Shown in pieces: positions 33,061-47,600 of a stretch of 64,000 bases of DNA (its first letter is position 1; every line of letters begins with the position of its first letter). Source of the stretch: Paragonimus westermani (Eukaryota > Platyhelminthes > Trematoda > Plagiorchiida > Troglotrematidae); NCBI GenBank assembly GCA_008508345.1, contig QNGE01001298.1, positions 113,225-177,224 on the forward strand, read 5' to 3'. The notes beneath the pieces were generated by a model. That model was given only the letters and a program-made list of their open reading frames with translations, was not told the DNA's origin and ran no database searches. Position numbers and translations under genes: made by a program.

Positions 33061-35615
33061 TGGGAAAACAACAACCAATCATGCGTGTAGGTGATGACGT
33101 ACAAACCAGCAAATCCTCCGCTATTTAATGGCATTACGTATAGCTACCCGAAAAAAGACAAACTCATGGCATACCGCAAAAAGTTCGGTTCACATTGTCT
33201 ACAGGTTTGTGTTGGGTATGTGCTTGCTTCGTGCTTTCTTCTTATGGCTGGAAGTGCAACGGATGAATTCTGCTATCTTTCCGTTAAGTTTATACCACCT
33301 ACGATAAGTAGTGTAAGCATACAAAATATACCACCCGCATTCGAGTACGTTTGTATACCTATGTATTACAGGATGGTTTCTCAACAAAGGTGATATAAAT
33401 TGAGTATTCTTTGAGCTGCATTCTAAATCGTAGCGACGTACGTAATGTTTGCTCGTCGGGAAAACGTCCATTAACGAAAAAGTGTGATTTAATGGTTGTT
33501 ACTTCTTGTCAAGTATGTGTTCTGACAAATGAGGATCGGGCACACGCACTCCAAATATTTGAACTGGATTCTAACGTTAAATCAATTGTAATTCCCACGG
33601 AAGTTGAGTTGACGAGCTCCTAATCTCTGCCAGTGAGTCCAAGAAACAGGAAGAACGTAATTCACAAAAAAGTCATTGCTTCCAAAATTAAGATTCCTAA
33701 AAACTAGCTTGACCAGTTCAAACGGATAATTTACAATCCACACGTGTATGCTTAGTTATAAACTTGTCAGTATCCACTACTGCGTGCTGTGCATAAGACT
33801 ACACACCATCGCCGTAACAGTCAACAGTCCACCAACAAAAGGCAGCTAATTCTCCAATGCAGATCGCAACAAAAGGAATTATCTCCACTGGTCTCAGCGG
33901 CACTTCCAGCCAGTCAATCTGTTAGACATTTCAAAACGGTTATTTTTACAACGCAATCGGATAGCTTCTCCGCCTCGTTTGTTGAGGATACAACCTGAAC
34001 TATACAGCCTGAACCAATATGGGATTGCAGGATGTCGTTTGTGCTGCTATGGCATTCAGAGAGGAAATTGCAACATGGGTTAAGGGCAGGTCGCGTCAAA
34101 CCATGTGCTCCGTTGCCCTCTATTTCCCGGCATACTAGTCCCGCCTAGTCCCATGGATGCCTGCTCGCAGATTAGTGGTTATTTTTGTTAGTTATCACTA
34201 AGGCATGACTTCCGCTCTGTAGATTCAGTTTTGCCAAAATTTCGTCAAAATTTCGCATGTTAGCTGGTCAGTCAACTGCTGACACACTTTTAGAAAACAC
34301 GATTACATTTACTGATGAATAAAGACTGGAAGGGTATAATAAGACCTACAGTGAAGAAGGAATACTGGGAATGACGTTAAATATCCACCTGATCATTCTG
34401 CTTTACACCTCCGGAATATTCGCAAATGTGACAAAAGTTCAGCATAAATTACGGTCAGTTGTCAAACGGGAAGTGTTCCGAGCATCAACACTAGTTTCTT
34501 AGTTATATACATGTCTTTAAGCAAATTCTTGAATTCTCTTGCTTCAGGTACGATTATTTCTAATGGACAACGTCAGCGTGAACTCGACAGCTGTGTTTGG
34601 AAGTCAACAGCGCCGCCTATTCTGAAGAGATTCACAAATCTCCGTGCCCATTTATTTAATTACATTTCCACTGGCGACCAGTAGACGATTTTCTCCTCAC
34701 TCAAAAGTGACCGCAGCCGTCTTTGTTCAGCATACTTTTCAGTCAGCTCATCTGGATAGCAGTACTATCATCGAGTTTCCCTTTTGTTTGAACCCGTCAG
34801 TATTACATATACATGCCGTGTGTGTTGTGTCTAGTTTTGAACTGTTGGATGTAGCGGTCTCACTCAGTACGAGGGAAATCATTCTACTAGAACGTTCTTT
34901 AGCATTCTTCTATGAGTGGTTTTCTCAAGACGAAACATTCTATCTATTTCATGTTCCTTGCAGGTCGTTCAAACATCACGGTTGATCCGATCTAATCCGC
35001 TTTGGAATGTTCCATTTCTTTGAAATGCATTAAATATGGGTTGTTGTAGCGCGATGACTATCAGGCTGTGTCAAACAAAACTCAACGTGCTCCAAGTTTT
35101 AATCCGCACGATTTATGTTTCAGACAGATAGTTTTAGTTACCAGTTGGTCAACATAAACGACACGTGGTTTTGTACTAAGTCCTTATCGATTCCCTTATC
35201 GATCTGGCTATAAGTCTATCTCAAATACGCAACCATACAAGCACGCGCATGTGTACTTCTGAACAGACGCACCGGAATACACCGAATGAGGACAATGGAA
35301 TGTTCCAATTTAATATGTTACATGACCGTTTCGTATTGGCCTAAGCTGCCATGCTAAGCGAAACTATAATAGGTTTTTAACTCATAATGTTCTCACGAGA
35401 CAATGGTAGTTGCTCACGTTTGCTGAATTACTCTGATTGTCGCCATTGTATATTTTAATGGTGACAGTTGATGACTCAGTTGTCAGTCTGGGACATTGAA
35501 GTCCGCTGACGCGTTTCAGTGGTACATTAAAATAATCAATTTTATGGAGTGTAAACGTTTCCCCTGTTCTTCTCTGTCGCATAAATGAAACTACTTATTT
35601 TCAAGTTGACCAAAA
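33061..35615. other. no gene recognised
   Basis: The longest frame, 34644-34985 (+, 113 codons), has no recognisable motif. Frames at 33091-33393 and 33789-33998 likewise. No clear repeats. Confidence 0.35.
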
Positions 35616-35967
35616 CTCACATTTGATCGCAGCGTTCGCATTCAGATAGACTTTCCAGCCAGCCTCTTTCGAAAAGAAGCACTAGACTCGAGTTTCGCTC
35701 TCATTAGAGCTCGTCAGTAGTGCATATCCTTGCCGCGACCGGGATTTGAACTCCGGACGTTTCAATCATGAGGCAGCCGTGTTAACCACTGCGCCATTGA
35801 CCTCACATTAGGCACGACCGAATCATCAAATCTGAACGCTCAACCACTCTCGCTTGTGAGCAATGATCAAGTTGCCCGATCGTCTCGAGAGGAGACACAG
35901 TTACTGCCTGTTAACTCCAATCGATAACCCCGCGATTAGAACTTCCGAGACAGGTCGAGATCACAGA
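35616..35967 (-). repeat. tRNA-related SINE, best-preserved copy
   Basis: On the minus strand the element has about 170 bp of head, then a tRNA-like module with A box TGGCGCAGTGGTTAAC (35781-35796) and B box GAGTTCAAATCC (35742-35753), 28 bp apart. A tail of about 120 bp ends near gatcaaatgtgag. The same architecture rec-urs at 52541-52885 on the other strand. SINEs are transcribed by RNA polymerase III from such internal boxes and moved by LINE enzymes. No tRNA isotype could be assigned and the cloverleaf is not intact, so it is not a working tRNA gene. Confidence 0.85.
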
Positions 35968-36439
35968 ACTCATTAAACCTATTATTTGTGATTAATGGTA
36001 AGTACGCATCTTCTAGTGAAAAGGATCAGACGCGATTAATGTTAGAGTAATAGTGGTGAGATTGCTTTGTAATGATGCGGATCGCGTTTGATTGCATCAT
36101 CTGTTTCTGTGCTCTGCCAACCTACAAATTGTGATGTATGTATCAAAACGACGACAGTAACTGAAATGTCAATATCTTCTGATTGTTATTTCATTTTGCT
36201 GGCGACCTGTATGTGTCAGAATCCCTAAACGGAAATTCACTGCAAACTTTATGCATGCCTTACCTTGTGTGTTGACTCAAAAATTGATATTTCTAAAGGA
36301 ACGATTAGATTAGTAATTTGAAACAGCACTAACGATTAGTTGTTGTAATCATGTCACCATCGATTTTTCAGACGGCCTCTTCAAAAACGAGGCACAAATA
36401 TCAATCTCGTTTTTGGTGAACCTCGTCGACGATGCGTAC

Positions 36440-36665
36440 CTTCATCATTTCCGAAATTTGAACTCTGAACACACACTCATAAAGCAACCGCCTAACAGTA
36501 GACATGACTGAACTGTAATTTGTAAACATTCAGCCCATTGGTTTGTGAATACTGCTCAAGTTGCCTGCCCACCTTGGAAAGAGATACAGTAACTGTTTTG
36601 TTTATTCTAATCGACGACTCTATCACTAAGAATTCTGATTCAGCTCGGAATACCTGATCTCAGTA
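36440..36665 (-). repeat. SINE copy, diverged, head part
   Basis: Shares gaaatttgaactctg (B-box side), actgctcaagttgcctg, gagatacagtaactg and (t/c)ccaat/tctaatcgac with 35741-35967 in the same order and orientation. The A box is lost. It lies only 470 bp from the best copy, in the same orientation. Confidence 0.65.
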
Positions 36666-39600
36666 AACTAGCTGTGTAATGTTTGGCATCACTTTTTGAA
36701 TGGTACTAAACCTAAGTACCGGCGTCCACAATGTATGATCGTCGATATGTATCAGATTAGGTTTGAGTAGGCTCATTTTTTATTCGAATCATTTCACTGG
36801 TTTTCGAAAGCTCTACGTTGGAAAAGTTGTCACGAAGATCACTCGTATGAAGGAACAGAGGAAAAGGTCACATACCTGGGACAACGTTATGCTGACGCTC
36901 CACTAAGCCTGACAAGACGTCGAAAACTACAAGACAAAACTATTTCTTTAGGCTGAGACGTTTTGTTGGAAAAAGTTGTTATGAGGGAATGAGACGAAAA
37001 ACTTTTATCTCACTATCAGGCACTTCCCACTAGGATGCACTGTTCGGTCGTTATCCCCACACATCATAGTGGGTGAGACTGAATGATTGGCTTGAGACTA
37101 TGCTGATTCATACTACAGTCTACCTCCTGTGGAAGTGAACACGAAGCGTAACGACCTCCTCCAATTGTACGCGTCATGGCTAAAGAAAAGAGTGAAGTTA
37201 AACCAAACCAGCCAGCTGGCTATACAATATCGGTGTACGTAAATTGCCTACGCATGACGGAAGAGGAGTGCCCGAACCTGGATGTACAGCTGCATCGGAT
37301 GGGTTATGGCTCAATTCCGCAAGCTTCATACACGACTTCAACATGAACATATGTACACTTGTACAATTACCACTTGGTAGGAAATGAACGAAGGGTTACG
37401 CAAAGCTTTTTCCACATGACTGACAAGACCTGGTTGAGAGACGGACTGCTGGAGGAGATTTCAGCTCAAAGTTCATCTGACATGAGAGATACCTACAAAA
37501 TTTCTACAGAGCGAAGATCAACCTAAGGGTATGTTAAACGAGTAGACATGTTTCGGAATTGAGGCATAAGTTGACCAAACAACTAAACCACAATTTAAAC
37601 CCACACATCTTGATTACACGTAACGAACTACGCAATGTTACCCTCCACTGTTGTTAAGAAGGTGTCAGCCACGACGATTCTGTAGACTTGCATGGAACCT
37701 GCCATTTTGGTTTAGCACTTGTGAACATCACTACTTCTGGTGAACTCATCAGCTAACAAGTAGTCGGATAGACAAACGCATCTAAAAATATTTCCGTTGT
37801 ATTGGCAAATAAACAGTAAACTGAACTGCGCACATCTAGACAGTCATGAAATCCAGTTCTGGTTCATCACCTTGCTGTACGAATTAGTTTTTAACTTTGT
37901 CTGTCACCAATCGTCTGGCAAATGTCATTTGTCCTCACGACACAAGGCTGCTGGGATTTTAATTCGAACCACATCGTCGAAATCATATTTTCTGTTTCCT
38001 TTGTAAATCGTAAGAAAATGTCTCGTCGCGACAAATAACCTAGAAGGCATTCGTTCACAATTACAATAAGTATATCACGATTTTTACCTAACGTTAATAA
38101 GTCTTTCGTCGTTGTAGGCTTGGTGCATTCTTCTAGAGGCGACAGAATATGTATTCATGCAGGCCGAATGAGACCACTTGCAGTTGTGCGTTGTTGGCGT
38201 TCGCGTAGTTTGGCTTTTTTCGGCAACTGCCATTTATTCAGCAAGCATTTGTACATCAAGTTCTCATCCGAATCTCATTCCCTCATTCGACTCATTCTAA
38301 TTCTCTGAATTTCATTATGCTCTAAAAAAGCTGGAAATTTGGAAAACTTTCAAAGTGTGATAGGTCGATACTTCTTTGGTTCAAATAGCGAAATCCTTGG
38401 GCATGCGGAAGGTATAAAGACAGTCGGGAGGATGAGATACTACGGGAGGTGACAGACTTACGGGGGACAATGAAAGTCCACTTGAAATCATATCACCCAA
38501 TCACAGCAGACTTGTCCTTGTGTTTTATGGGTTCATAGGCGTTCCTGCTTCCGCGTTGGTTGTGGTAATTTATGTTGAAAGTTTTGTAGATGTAAAGGGA
38601 AGTCAATAGAAGTGAACCAAAGAAAGCTTGAATGAAGGTGGTGGAGAGTATTCATGTCAACAACGAACAGTAAAACATACCGAAGCAACATCTCTTTGGC
38701 GTGTTAGGCAGGTTGCCAGGAAATTTGCAATGCAGACTCTCTCAGAATTGAGTAGAAATCCGAAAATCTCCACCGCCTCAGCTGTGACCATAGAGTTATG
38801 TAGTTCGTTCAGGCGTGCACAGACTGTAGAACAGCTCTGTTCACATGACAACCCACGAAATCCGTAATCCACTTTCGGGCAGATGATTCGTTAGGTGCTC
38901 TAAAGAATACAAAAACTCCCTTGTTAAGAACTGGGTTTCCTCAAAGGTAGTGACAGTATCCCGCGGATCTTGTTTCGCTTGAGCTCCGCAATTCTTTTAT
39001 TGGCTCGCTTCTGTACCTTTTCATTAAATTCCAAGGTTCTTTTTATCTAAGAACAACAAGTTCGTCACTAGGTGCGCAAAGATTATGGATTTGAATGTGG
39101 CGGAAAACACTTCAGGATGGAATGTTCCACAAGTTCCTCTTACGCGGTTCAAGATAATTTAAGTTTTTCAGCGTTGGTTGCACAATTTGTACACAAGGCT
39201 AACTTGTGTGCCCGCATGCCAAATCTGTTTGGTTTATCTTGAACTTGAACGGCAAATTGTTTTTCACGCACCAATGCTTTCAACTTACTCTGTATGGCTT
39301 CTGTATCTTCCGAATTTCCAAAATATCATCAAAGTTTTTTATCCTCGCCGTAGGGAAGTATCGGTGATTTGGTGGCACTGGGTTGTTGGAGAGCAAAAAA
39401 ATAAACAGCAACGATCCTGAAATCGACATTCGTAGGGTCACTCTGATGACTACTCATTTGCCGTACCGTTGAACTTGAATTTAGTCAGGTCTTGTTTAAG
39501 CCGTCTGAATAATCGCTCACTGGTACCCTGATTATGGAGTTTCTGCATCAAGATGTAGTGGACAACCCTGTCGGGGGCACTGAAAAATCACGAATAGTCA

Positions 39601-41289
39601 CAAACATGGTCAATTCTGCCTTTGTTCGAATATTATCAGCGTTCAGTAGAGTTGTGAATTTACCTTAAAATATCCACGATGTTCCGTGGGATTGAAATCA
39701 AGGTCTTCTACCTTGACCTGAAGAGAATCGTATAGTGAGTTTTCCGTTGTATCGGAGAGGGTAGAAGGCAACCCTGTTATCCGACATTCAGCTTTAGACA
39801 CGTATATTCTTAAAATTTTCTCAGGTTTTTGGAAGACAACCGATTGGAGCATAACGATCAACCAGCATCATCATTCGATAAGCTACTTCAGTATCAAGTT
39901 TCTTCAGAATGACGGTGAAGATCAAACGTGGACCGAGTGATTTGTGGGCTAATAAGTGCTGTGAATTGATTCTGGTTTGACACAGAAATTTAGACTCAAC
40001 TCGGAGGCACAATTATGCGCTTCTGTCTAACTCTTGAAAATTTATCTCTATATGTGAGTGAATCCATCAAAGGTTTGACTTTCCAGAATTTTGGCCTTAC
40101 TCATAATAGGCAATATGACCGCACTGCAGATGAGCTTAGGTTACGCCTACAGCTTTTGCGTGGGAACAAAATCAAACTGATCTTACACCATCCGTTGTGG
40201 AATAGTGTAAAATGACACGTTCAGTTGGAAGAGTTCCAGTGATTCATCGATTCTTCACTGTGAATGTGCGCAACATCAACCGGTACACCGTGAAGATTTT
40301 TGAGCAAGTAATATCTTTTATGTAGGAAGTTCTTTCAGTGTCATGAATGTTTCCACAGTACAAGCTCAACTTGAGTGAGCAACGCTAAATCCACTGACAC
40401 GCTATTCAGCTAACAAGTCGAAGGTATTTAAGTAAAAAAGTGGGCAAACGACGAATCAGAGATGAACAATTCAAGGAGAGTCTGTTCGTTCTCACAATAC
40501 TAGGTCATGATAGTGCAATCACTATATGGGTTGCTATAGCGTCAGCTAAAAAATGTGTTAATCTTCACTGATTACGCTACTGAGGGATTTTCCTGGATAG
40601 ATTGACTACAAGATCATTTATATTCACCAATGCCGGCCCAAAGTAACGATAGGTTTAAAGAGGGTGTATTGAAGTCGTTTCACGGCACCGACTGCTGACC
40701 GTAGAGTGTTCAGTCATGTTAGTTTAAGCTCACCTTGGTATCTTTAGGACTTATTTAGAGTGACTATTTTATCTACTCAAATGTTCAGTGGTGTACGGTA
40801 CTTTAGGAAATGTGTTCAATCAGGTGAAGCTACGAAGTACATATGTAGATGGTAGGAAGATCAGACAGTTAAAATGTGATAGGTAGTTAGTAAACCAAAG
40901 TCAGTATAGAGGAAAAATTGGAATCACTCGACCAACTGAGTCACGTGCATGGTTTGTGTTGACGAAATAATGGATACGCCAACGCTCCGTTTTAAGTTCA
41001 GCGGTATCTGTTTCTAGTAGCTGTGTGAAGCTTCCTTATGACAAGGCTTCCTGCCAAATAATATATATGACTTTTATGTTTATCACGGTCCTTGTGAAAA
41101 ACATAAGGCAGCCAAATTTATCGGAGTCTGTGGGTATTATGGTGAAGTTCATAGAAGCTAGGCTGAAAGAAAGATTTTTCTAAACTCTGATGATTAATCT
41201 GATTCGTATTATATATTCGTCATTAAGTTAACCATGATCTTTCCGGATGGATAGGATACAGAAAACTGGTCCGGATTAACTAATACAAC
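36666..41289. other. no gene recognised
   Basis: Frames at 37176-37350, 38628-38867 (+) and 39643-40012 (-) show no family similarity. The two overlapping minus frames at 39.6-40.0 kb have some coding character and might be a decayed element, but nothing can be named. Confidence 0.35.
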
Positions 41290-41650
41290 CTATTATAACA
41301 CAATTTTTGCGCTTCACCAGCAACACCCTGGTATGATGTCAGTGTCTGCTAGAGTTGGTCGTTCTATGTGGTCTACTAGACAGTAGCGGGTGGATATTTC
41401 ATTTCGCCGGTTTTCATTGGTTGTATTCATAAAAAGAGAACTCCGATGAGTTTTTAATGGGAGCTTTATTAAAGAAAAGCATTGCAAAAATAACTTCAAA
41501 TTGCTGATTCCTCCGTGTGCTGTAGCGGTGTTTTATAGCCATAGAGTGGTGTCATCACATCTCTCAGAGGAATGGACTCTCGTGTTTATATACCTGACGT
41601 CATTACGGGTAAAAATCTACTGAAATAGAGTGTGTTATGTTGCTTCATCC
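41290..41650 (-). promoter_or_regulatory. possible solo LTR (promoter plus poly(A) signal)
   Basis: Read on the minus strand: TATATAAACAC near 41585-41594, then TATAAAACACC (about 41527-41537), then AATAAA (41465-41470) some 65 bases later. It ends toward the left with GGTGTTGCTGGTGAAGC. A TATA box followed at this distance by a poly(A) signal is typical of the U3-R of an LTR. No second copy, target duplication or TG...CA ends could be confirmed. Two minus frames upstream (41645-42128) are unrecognised. Confidence 0.3.
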
Positions 41651-44600
41651 TGCGAGGTTTAACAGTTTATAATTTCTAACTGCACAAAAAGGCTGCCTAG
41701 AGCTAATTAACAAAGGTTTGTAAAAATTTGAAACTTCCAAGTTGCCAGCATACATCCAGTCTGTGGTAGATAAAGCTAGTATGACGGGCAGCGAGAAGTC
41801 TCGTGCCTTGTGAGGGTGGCTCATCAGCTGTTGTGCCACGACAGCTCTTAGCCACCTAGAAATATACTCCCTGACCCTAGTCTCACGTTTTCTTTCTGGC
41901 CCATTTGTACATGAGTTTTGCGACCATAGGGAGGTGAAAACTAGCGACCGGTAAAAAAATTGTTCGTTTTTTATCATTGTTCAAAATATCCACATGGTTG
42001 AAGAGAGTAGGGCTGTAGCTTATGCACGTTTCTAACTGGTTATGATCATTCCCCCAAGGCTGTTCACCACAATTCGGACTTTGGTAGGGAGCTTCTTGTA
42101 GACTTTTTGACACTTCTGTGATAGGCATTTTTGTAAGCGTCCATTTGTTCCATTTTTTGATAAAAGGCTCAGATGAAATTTCACCTCAAGGAGAGACCAT
42201 AACACCGGAATTTTATCATCGTTTACTGTAACGATGGTAGTACGGCTTTTATCAGCCGTATACGATCTCTCCTCTATGACTGAAACATAACAGTCTATTT
42301 TTGTTAAATGTTAGCTGTGGACACAACTCGCAATCCAGGTCTGTGTTGAAACTCGCAATTTTGTTTAAAAAGCGTGTTTTTTCTTGCTATTCACAAGTTT
42401 ATGGGTAACTTTAGCGTGCGAAATAGATTGGTGTGTGAAGCTGTCTTCTGATAGATAACATGAGCAATTGAAACCTTCCAAAACACCTTATTCACCATGT
42501 AGTCCGCCTTGAGTGTCCCCTAACAAACGATCCACGGATTAACCACTCTCGCTGCGTTCTTAAGAATCTCGGACCTCAGGAAAACTAAATCGTAGGTTCG
42601 ACGGTTGGTCAGTTTACTCGCATTCAGCTGGTTCTATTTCGCTTAGAATAAAATCACAGTATCTAATACGATGATTATATCCCTTAAACTCTGGACAACA
42701 CATTGGGCGAGACAATCGACCTGATTATTGCGCATATGACCGGGGTTTTTCTCTTGACGCCACTTGCTCCTCGGTTTTACATGAATATGTTACTTCCCTC
42801 TTCTCTATTTTCTAAACCATAGATGGTGGTGGAGTGCGACATTACGACAACTGTTTTATCAAATAACATGTCACCCGTAATTTTCGTTCAACATACCAAC
42901 ACTGACCCTTGAAGTAAGATCATGGGGCGGTTGATACTGTTATCAAGAACCATTCTGCTCCTGTTTTGACAGTGACTTGGTGAGCATGAAGATAAATACT
43001 ACCGAGAACCTCTCAGAAACTGCATGAGGACGGTCGTAAGTCGCATGTTAGCCAGTTCCGGAAGCACGGTTTGCAAAACGTCCTGATGATTTTTTTTGCG
43101 ATAACAAAATCTGCTCCGATTATAGAGTATGCTACTGCTGATGAATGCTCTGGGCTGCTTTCCTATTTCACAGGGGCTACCTGCCAGAGAAGACCTTTTT
43201 TGGTCAACCCTATCAGTCGCTGGATATGGAGTAATGTACTTAACTCGACTGCCGATTTCGTTTTTATAGGCTCGTGTACTGGACGAGCGACTTTTGGTTC
43301 ATGAATTATATTGACTTTATCCCCAGAAATAGTGCTTAGTTACAACGGAGTTAACGTGTGGTTAACTGCTATATTGAAGGTTAGCTTGATATGTTGATTT
43401 TATTGTTAACCATCTGCAAATTTTGACAAACTAATATTGCAACATACTTTACCCAACATAGACTGCGTTCCTTACAACGATCTGTTCATTCAGTGTTCGA
43501 GACAAATAAGCCTTGAAGGTTTATGATAACCTCCTGAATAAGAAGTTTTCTGCGGTTGAGGTATAATTCGATTTCTACTAGGTTTATGCGGATAGACACA
43601 GTCCGTCGCTCTAAGTGCCATTTTATTCACTGGGTACAGCCGCAAGTGTTCCAAATTCAGTTTACCATCAATACTGATTAACTCTATATGATGAATATTA
43701 ACAAGTACGAAAGCGACCGTAGACAGTTGGTTTCAAGGTAAACATTAAGAATCATTAAAAATCCACTCTATCATTACTACAGCGAGCGTCCCAGTTATCC
43801 CCGTGAGTAGGCTGTTTTGAATGGGAATATTGTGTTAAAAATAACTTCCATGAGACCTTCGCTTGCTCTGTGATTTAACCTGTGGCTAAGTTCTCGTAAC
43901 CTGATACACATATGTATATATGTATATCGTATTTATTGTGATGATTTTACTTGATTAGATATGACAACCAGTAGGACTGAAGGTGATCATAACGAGGTTC
44001 GAGCTATTCACCACCGGTCACGCTGTCGTTAAGCCGAATCAAGGCACGTCAAACCTTCGAAAATTATCTTATACTCCACCGTTCTTTCTCTTTCATCCAA
44101 TAATTAGACATTCATATCTTTGATATGTTATGGTTTCCGGACGCCAGAATACGGCTAAAATTTGTTGTTAGTACGTATCTTCCACTTTCTACAACCCCTT
44201 AGAACTGGTTTTAAGCATAATTTTTATTGGACCTTCCAGATCAACTCTATCTAAATTCTCTTTCCGGAAGCTATTTAAACAAGAAAAGTTCTCAGTATTC
44301 CCACTCTCAGAATTTACCAGTCAGCTTCACAATAGTGTGAATAATCTTGTTTATCATCCGAAAATGCACGTATTTGACAATAATTAACGGGTAATTTTTA
44401 TCCATAAAATTACCCATGTGTCCAGTTGTACCGGTTTATAAAAATGTTTATTTTAAGAAGCAAAAGACCTGGATAACTCATCACATTTGCTTCTGTTCAG
44501 TCAGTCATTTAACCATTTATATTTCGACACATCGACAAGATACTGTTCAAATACTGTCATAGAGTAGATAACCGCTCTAATAAGGATCATGAGGTCAGGG

Positions 44601-47600
44601 TGAGTTCGTCATTCTGGTTACCATTTTCTAAAGAGAAAGCTTACGAAGTTCAGTAGACACCTAGTGCCTGTTGGGTTTTGTCTTCAAAAAAATCTTACAC
44701 ACGAAGATTCGTGGTGAAAGAACAGTAACACACTGATTTCGTCACCAAATTAGGTTCATCAACCACACAGTTGAGTACGTGATACAAAAATCCACTGAGA
44801 TTTGTCTGTCTTGCTGGGTGCGGCTCAAAAGTACTGCTGCCAGTTCAAAAATTTAACAGAAGACTAGTGCCAAATTTCAAACAGTAACGGCGCACGACTG
44901 ACTTGCACTCTATCAGGCTAGACACAATCACAAGAAGCAAAGGTTCTTTCCCATCAGTATCGTCAGTTTCTGGCACGTTATTGTTAGAAACAAAGTTTTG
45001 GCATAAATCACCACCTGCATTTGTTCACTGACTCTATGAGCCACTCACCTGTCTTGTTCACGCTTGCACACACCTACGCGTCTCATTCAGTTAATCATTC
45101 TGTTCAATAATTTAGATCACCTGATTCACTGATTTTCATCCTCTGATGTTATGGTATAGAAGATTTTTTGACTATCTTTTTACTTCTAGGTAGGGCACCC
45201 GATCCATATGACGTATAATCGTAATGCAGTCCAATCAATCAAACGAGTGAATATTGCTAGTCTAGCTAATGGTCTGAACATTGGTGGCAGATGTTAAAAC
45301 CTCAGATTTATTAGATTCAGTAATTCTTGTACCCCCGCATAAATCTATCACACCAAGTGGCAAAAAACAAGGAGAAGACGGTAACATTGCTGATTTGCGG
45401 TTTGTCACCTTTTTGTCGTGTGGACTTTTAATCTGTTAGTTTTAATCAAAGCTTTTATTCTGGCGATGTTCTAATCTGTATGGTATTCAGAAACACATCA
45501 CGGGCTTCATCACCGAGCATTTCTGAATACAAAAGTATTCTGCTACTTACAGCAGGGCTTTCCATGACAGTATTATGGTTGGTTACACTCTTCGTCTACA
45601 AGCTACCATTAAGAGTATGCCGTAATATATCGAGTTACAAATCACCACAACAGAAGTGAATTGCTTGGTGGGCCTGGATGATTCGAAACAACGCATTAAA
45701 GTTTCCGTGGTCAGTTTTATAACACACGGTTTCAATACGTACAAAATAATTATAAGGTTCATTCGGTAGACTTTGGACAGCGCAGCATTTAATCACAACA
45801 CTCGTGATAACTTGTACAATCTTTCTCAGGTTAATTAAAACGTTCCAGTTACACATTTAATTCACTCCGAAGAAATATTCCCAGTAATGTAGTATAAATC
45901 GTGCAATATTGTTTTGTATGGAAATGAAGTGGTTGTGAACGCCTATAACCTTCTGCTAGTGAGACACTACTGCGATCGTACACTTTTATCCCAGTGTGGT
46001 TACTAAAGCGGGTGTGACGCAAGTAATTAAACGAAAATTTCTAAGACAAGCAAACTGCAAAGTTCAACTTAACTTTACCATAAAAGGTGGTTATTAAATG
46101 AGCACTTTATCACTGTATATTGTTCAATTTGAGTTAACTCTTGTTTTTTAAATATTCAAGACAAAGGTGTGTAGGATCATCCTAGGAACTATGTTTTATT
46201 TGGATGCTGTTCTATATCCTTTATGTCTGGTGCAACGCAATTTTGCCAATTGCCACAGCGTGTAACACATAATCCTAGGTGTTTGCTAAATTTCGCTCAT
46301 TCTTCTACACCCCAGCGTTTACTTACTTGCCTGCGTTCATGCCCCACCCTTGGAGTGGTCACTGGTTTTGTTCACTCTGTCCCAACATCTCTTGACGGAC
46401 ATGTCGGACCTGTTCCCGTACGATTTTGAAGTTAGGTTGGTGCAGTTAAAAACACTGATACAACACCGTGACTTGTCCTAACAGTTCTTTAACGAATCTT
46501 GTTCATACCTCATATTTATACGAGGTTTCTTCATGCTGACTGCCGGTTACCATATACCATGGAGCGGAATTTTCCTCCCTCATTATTTTGATTTGCATGA
46601 CTTTCATTAAAATCCTGTGGTTGCACTGTTTTATTGCAGGATATACAGAATGTCGTTCATGCATCAGATTATTTTCTCCAGAGGGTCGCAGTGAGCATAC
46701 CCTCAACAGTCTGTCAACAAGCTGTTCCGAATCGTCTTAATTGATAGTTTTATTTCCAAATGGCCAAACGGAACTCTTGAATGATTGCTCTTCTCTCTAC
46801 CGAGAACAAGTACCCCAATTTCTAGTAGTCTCATTACAGTGTGTAATAACGTGCTGTAAGCACGAACGTGGTTTTTACAGATGTGGAGGATTATATTATT
46901 ATTGTTATATTATTAAAATGTTCTTTATTATATACCGTTTGTTAAAGGTTACAGTTTAATGGTTACATTGCTACAGTATTCTCTACCACTTACGAGTGAC
47001 TAGTTGCCCCCGCCCTGTCTTTACTCTTCATCTGTTTGCCTCTACATTCATTTTTGAAAATATTTCAAATGCCTCTCTGGTTTCACAAATTGCTTCCGAC
47101 GCAACAACAGCATACATTAAGAATTTTTCATTGTACCCGTTTCCCGTCTTATTAGACGCAACTGATTTCCACCTGAAAGTGTGTTATCATCAGCTTATTT
47201 CATCAGTCCGATCTAATTGAGTCATGGTTTAAAATCTTTGGAAATTCATTCAGGCGGTGACCTCCTGACTAAACACTAGAACCCGCCTAAATGCTCCAGA
47301 CGGATTGTGGACTGAACGTCAGTTTTTACTGCGTGGATTGGAATTTTCTGGGGACAGGTTTCCTGAGACTGACAACCATCCAACTGCATTGGATGAATTG
47401 CGCGTTTTCTTTTGGAAGCACAGATTATGACAGCTCATTCTATGTATAGGTATTCTATGCATACTACATAGTTACATTCTATACAAACACACTAAGTATA
47501 TATATGAAATTGACATATACATCATAAACTTGTGGAAGTCTGATTAGGAAGGCCAAACTTAACCGTTCGCACAACTCATTTCTCCCTCGTTCAACTGGGA

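Noticed and set aside
35741..35800. tRNA gene
   Set aside because: A and B boxes are present but no complete cloverleaf forms, and the same unit recurs dispersed, so it is a SINE.
36262..36330. Donor-like AAG|GTAAGG on the minus strand
   Set aside because: Only about 20 open codons precede it and there is no convincing acceptor; it is adjacent to SINE copies.
42530..42580. Sequence resembling the head of the SINE (taaccactctcg)
   Set aside because: Only about a dozen bases match; the rest does not align.
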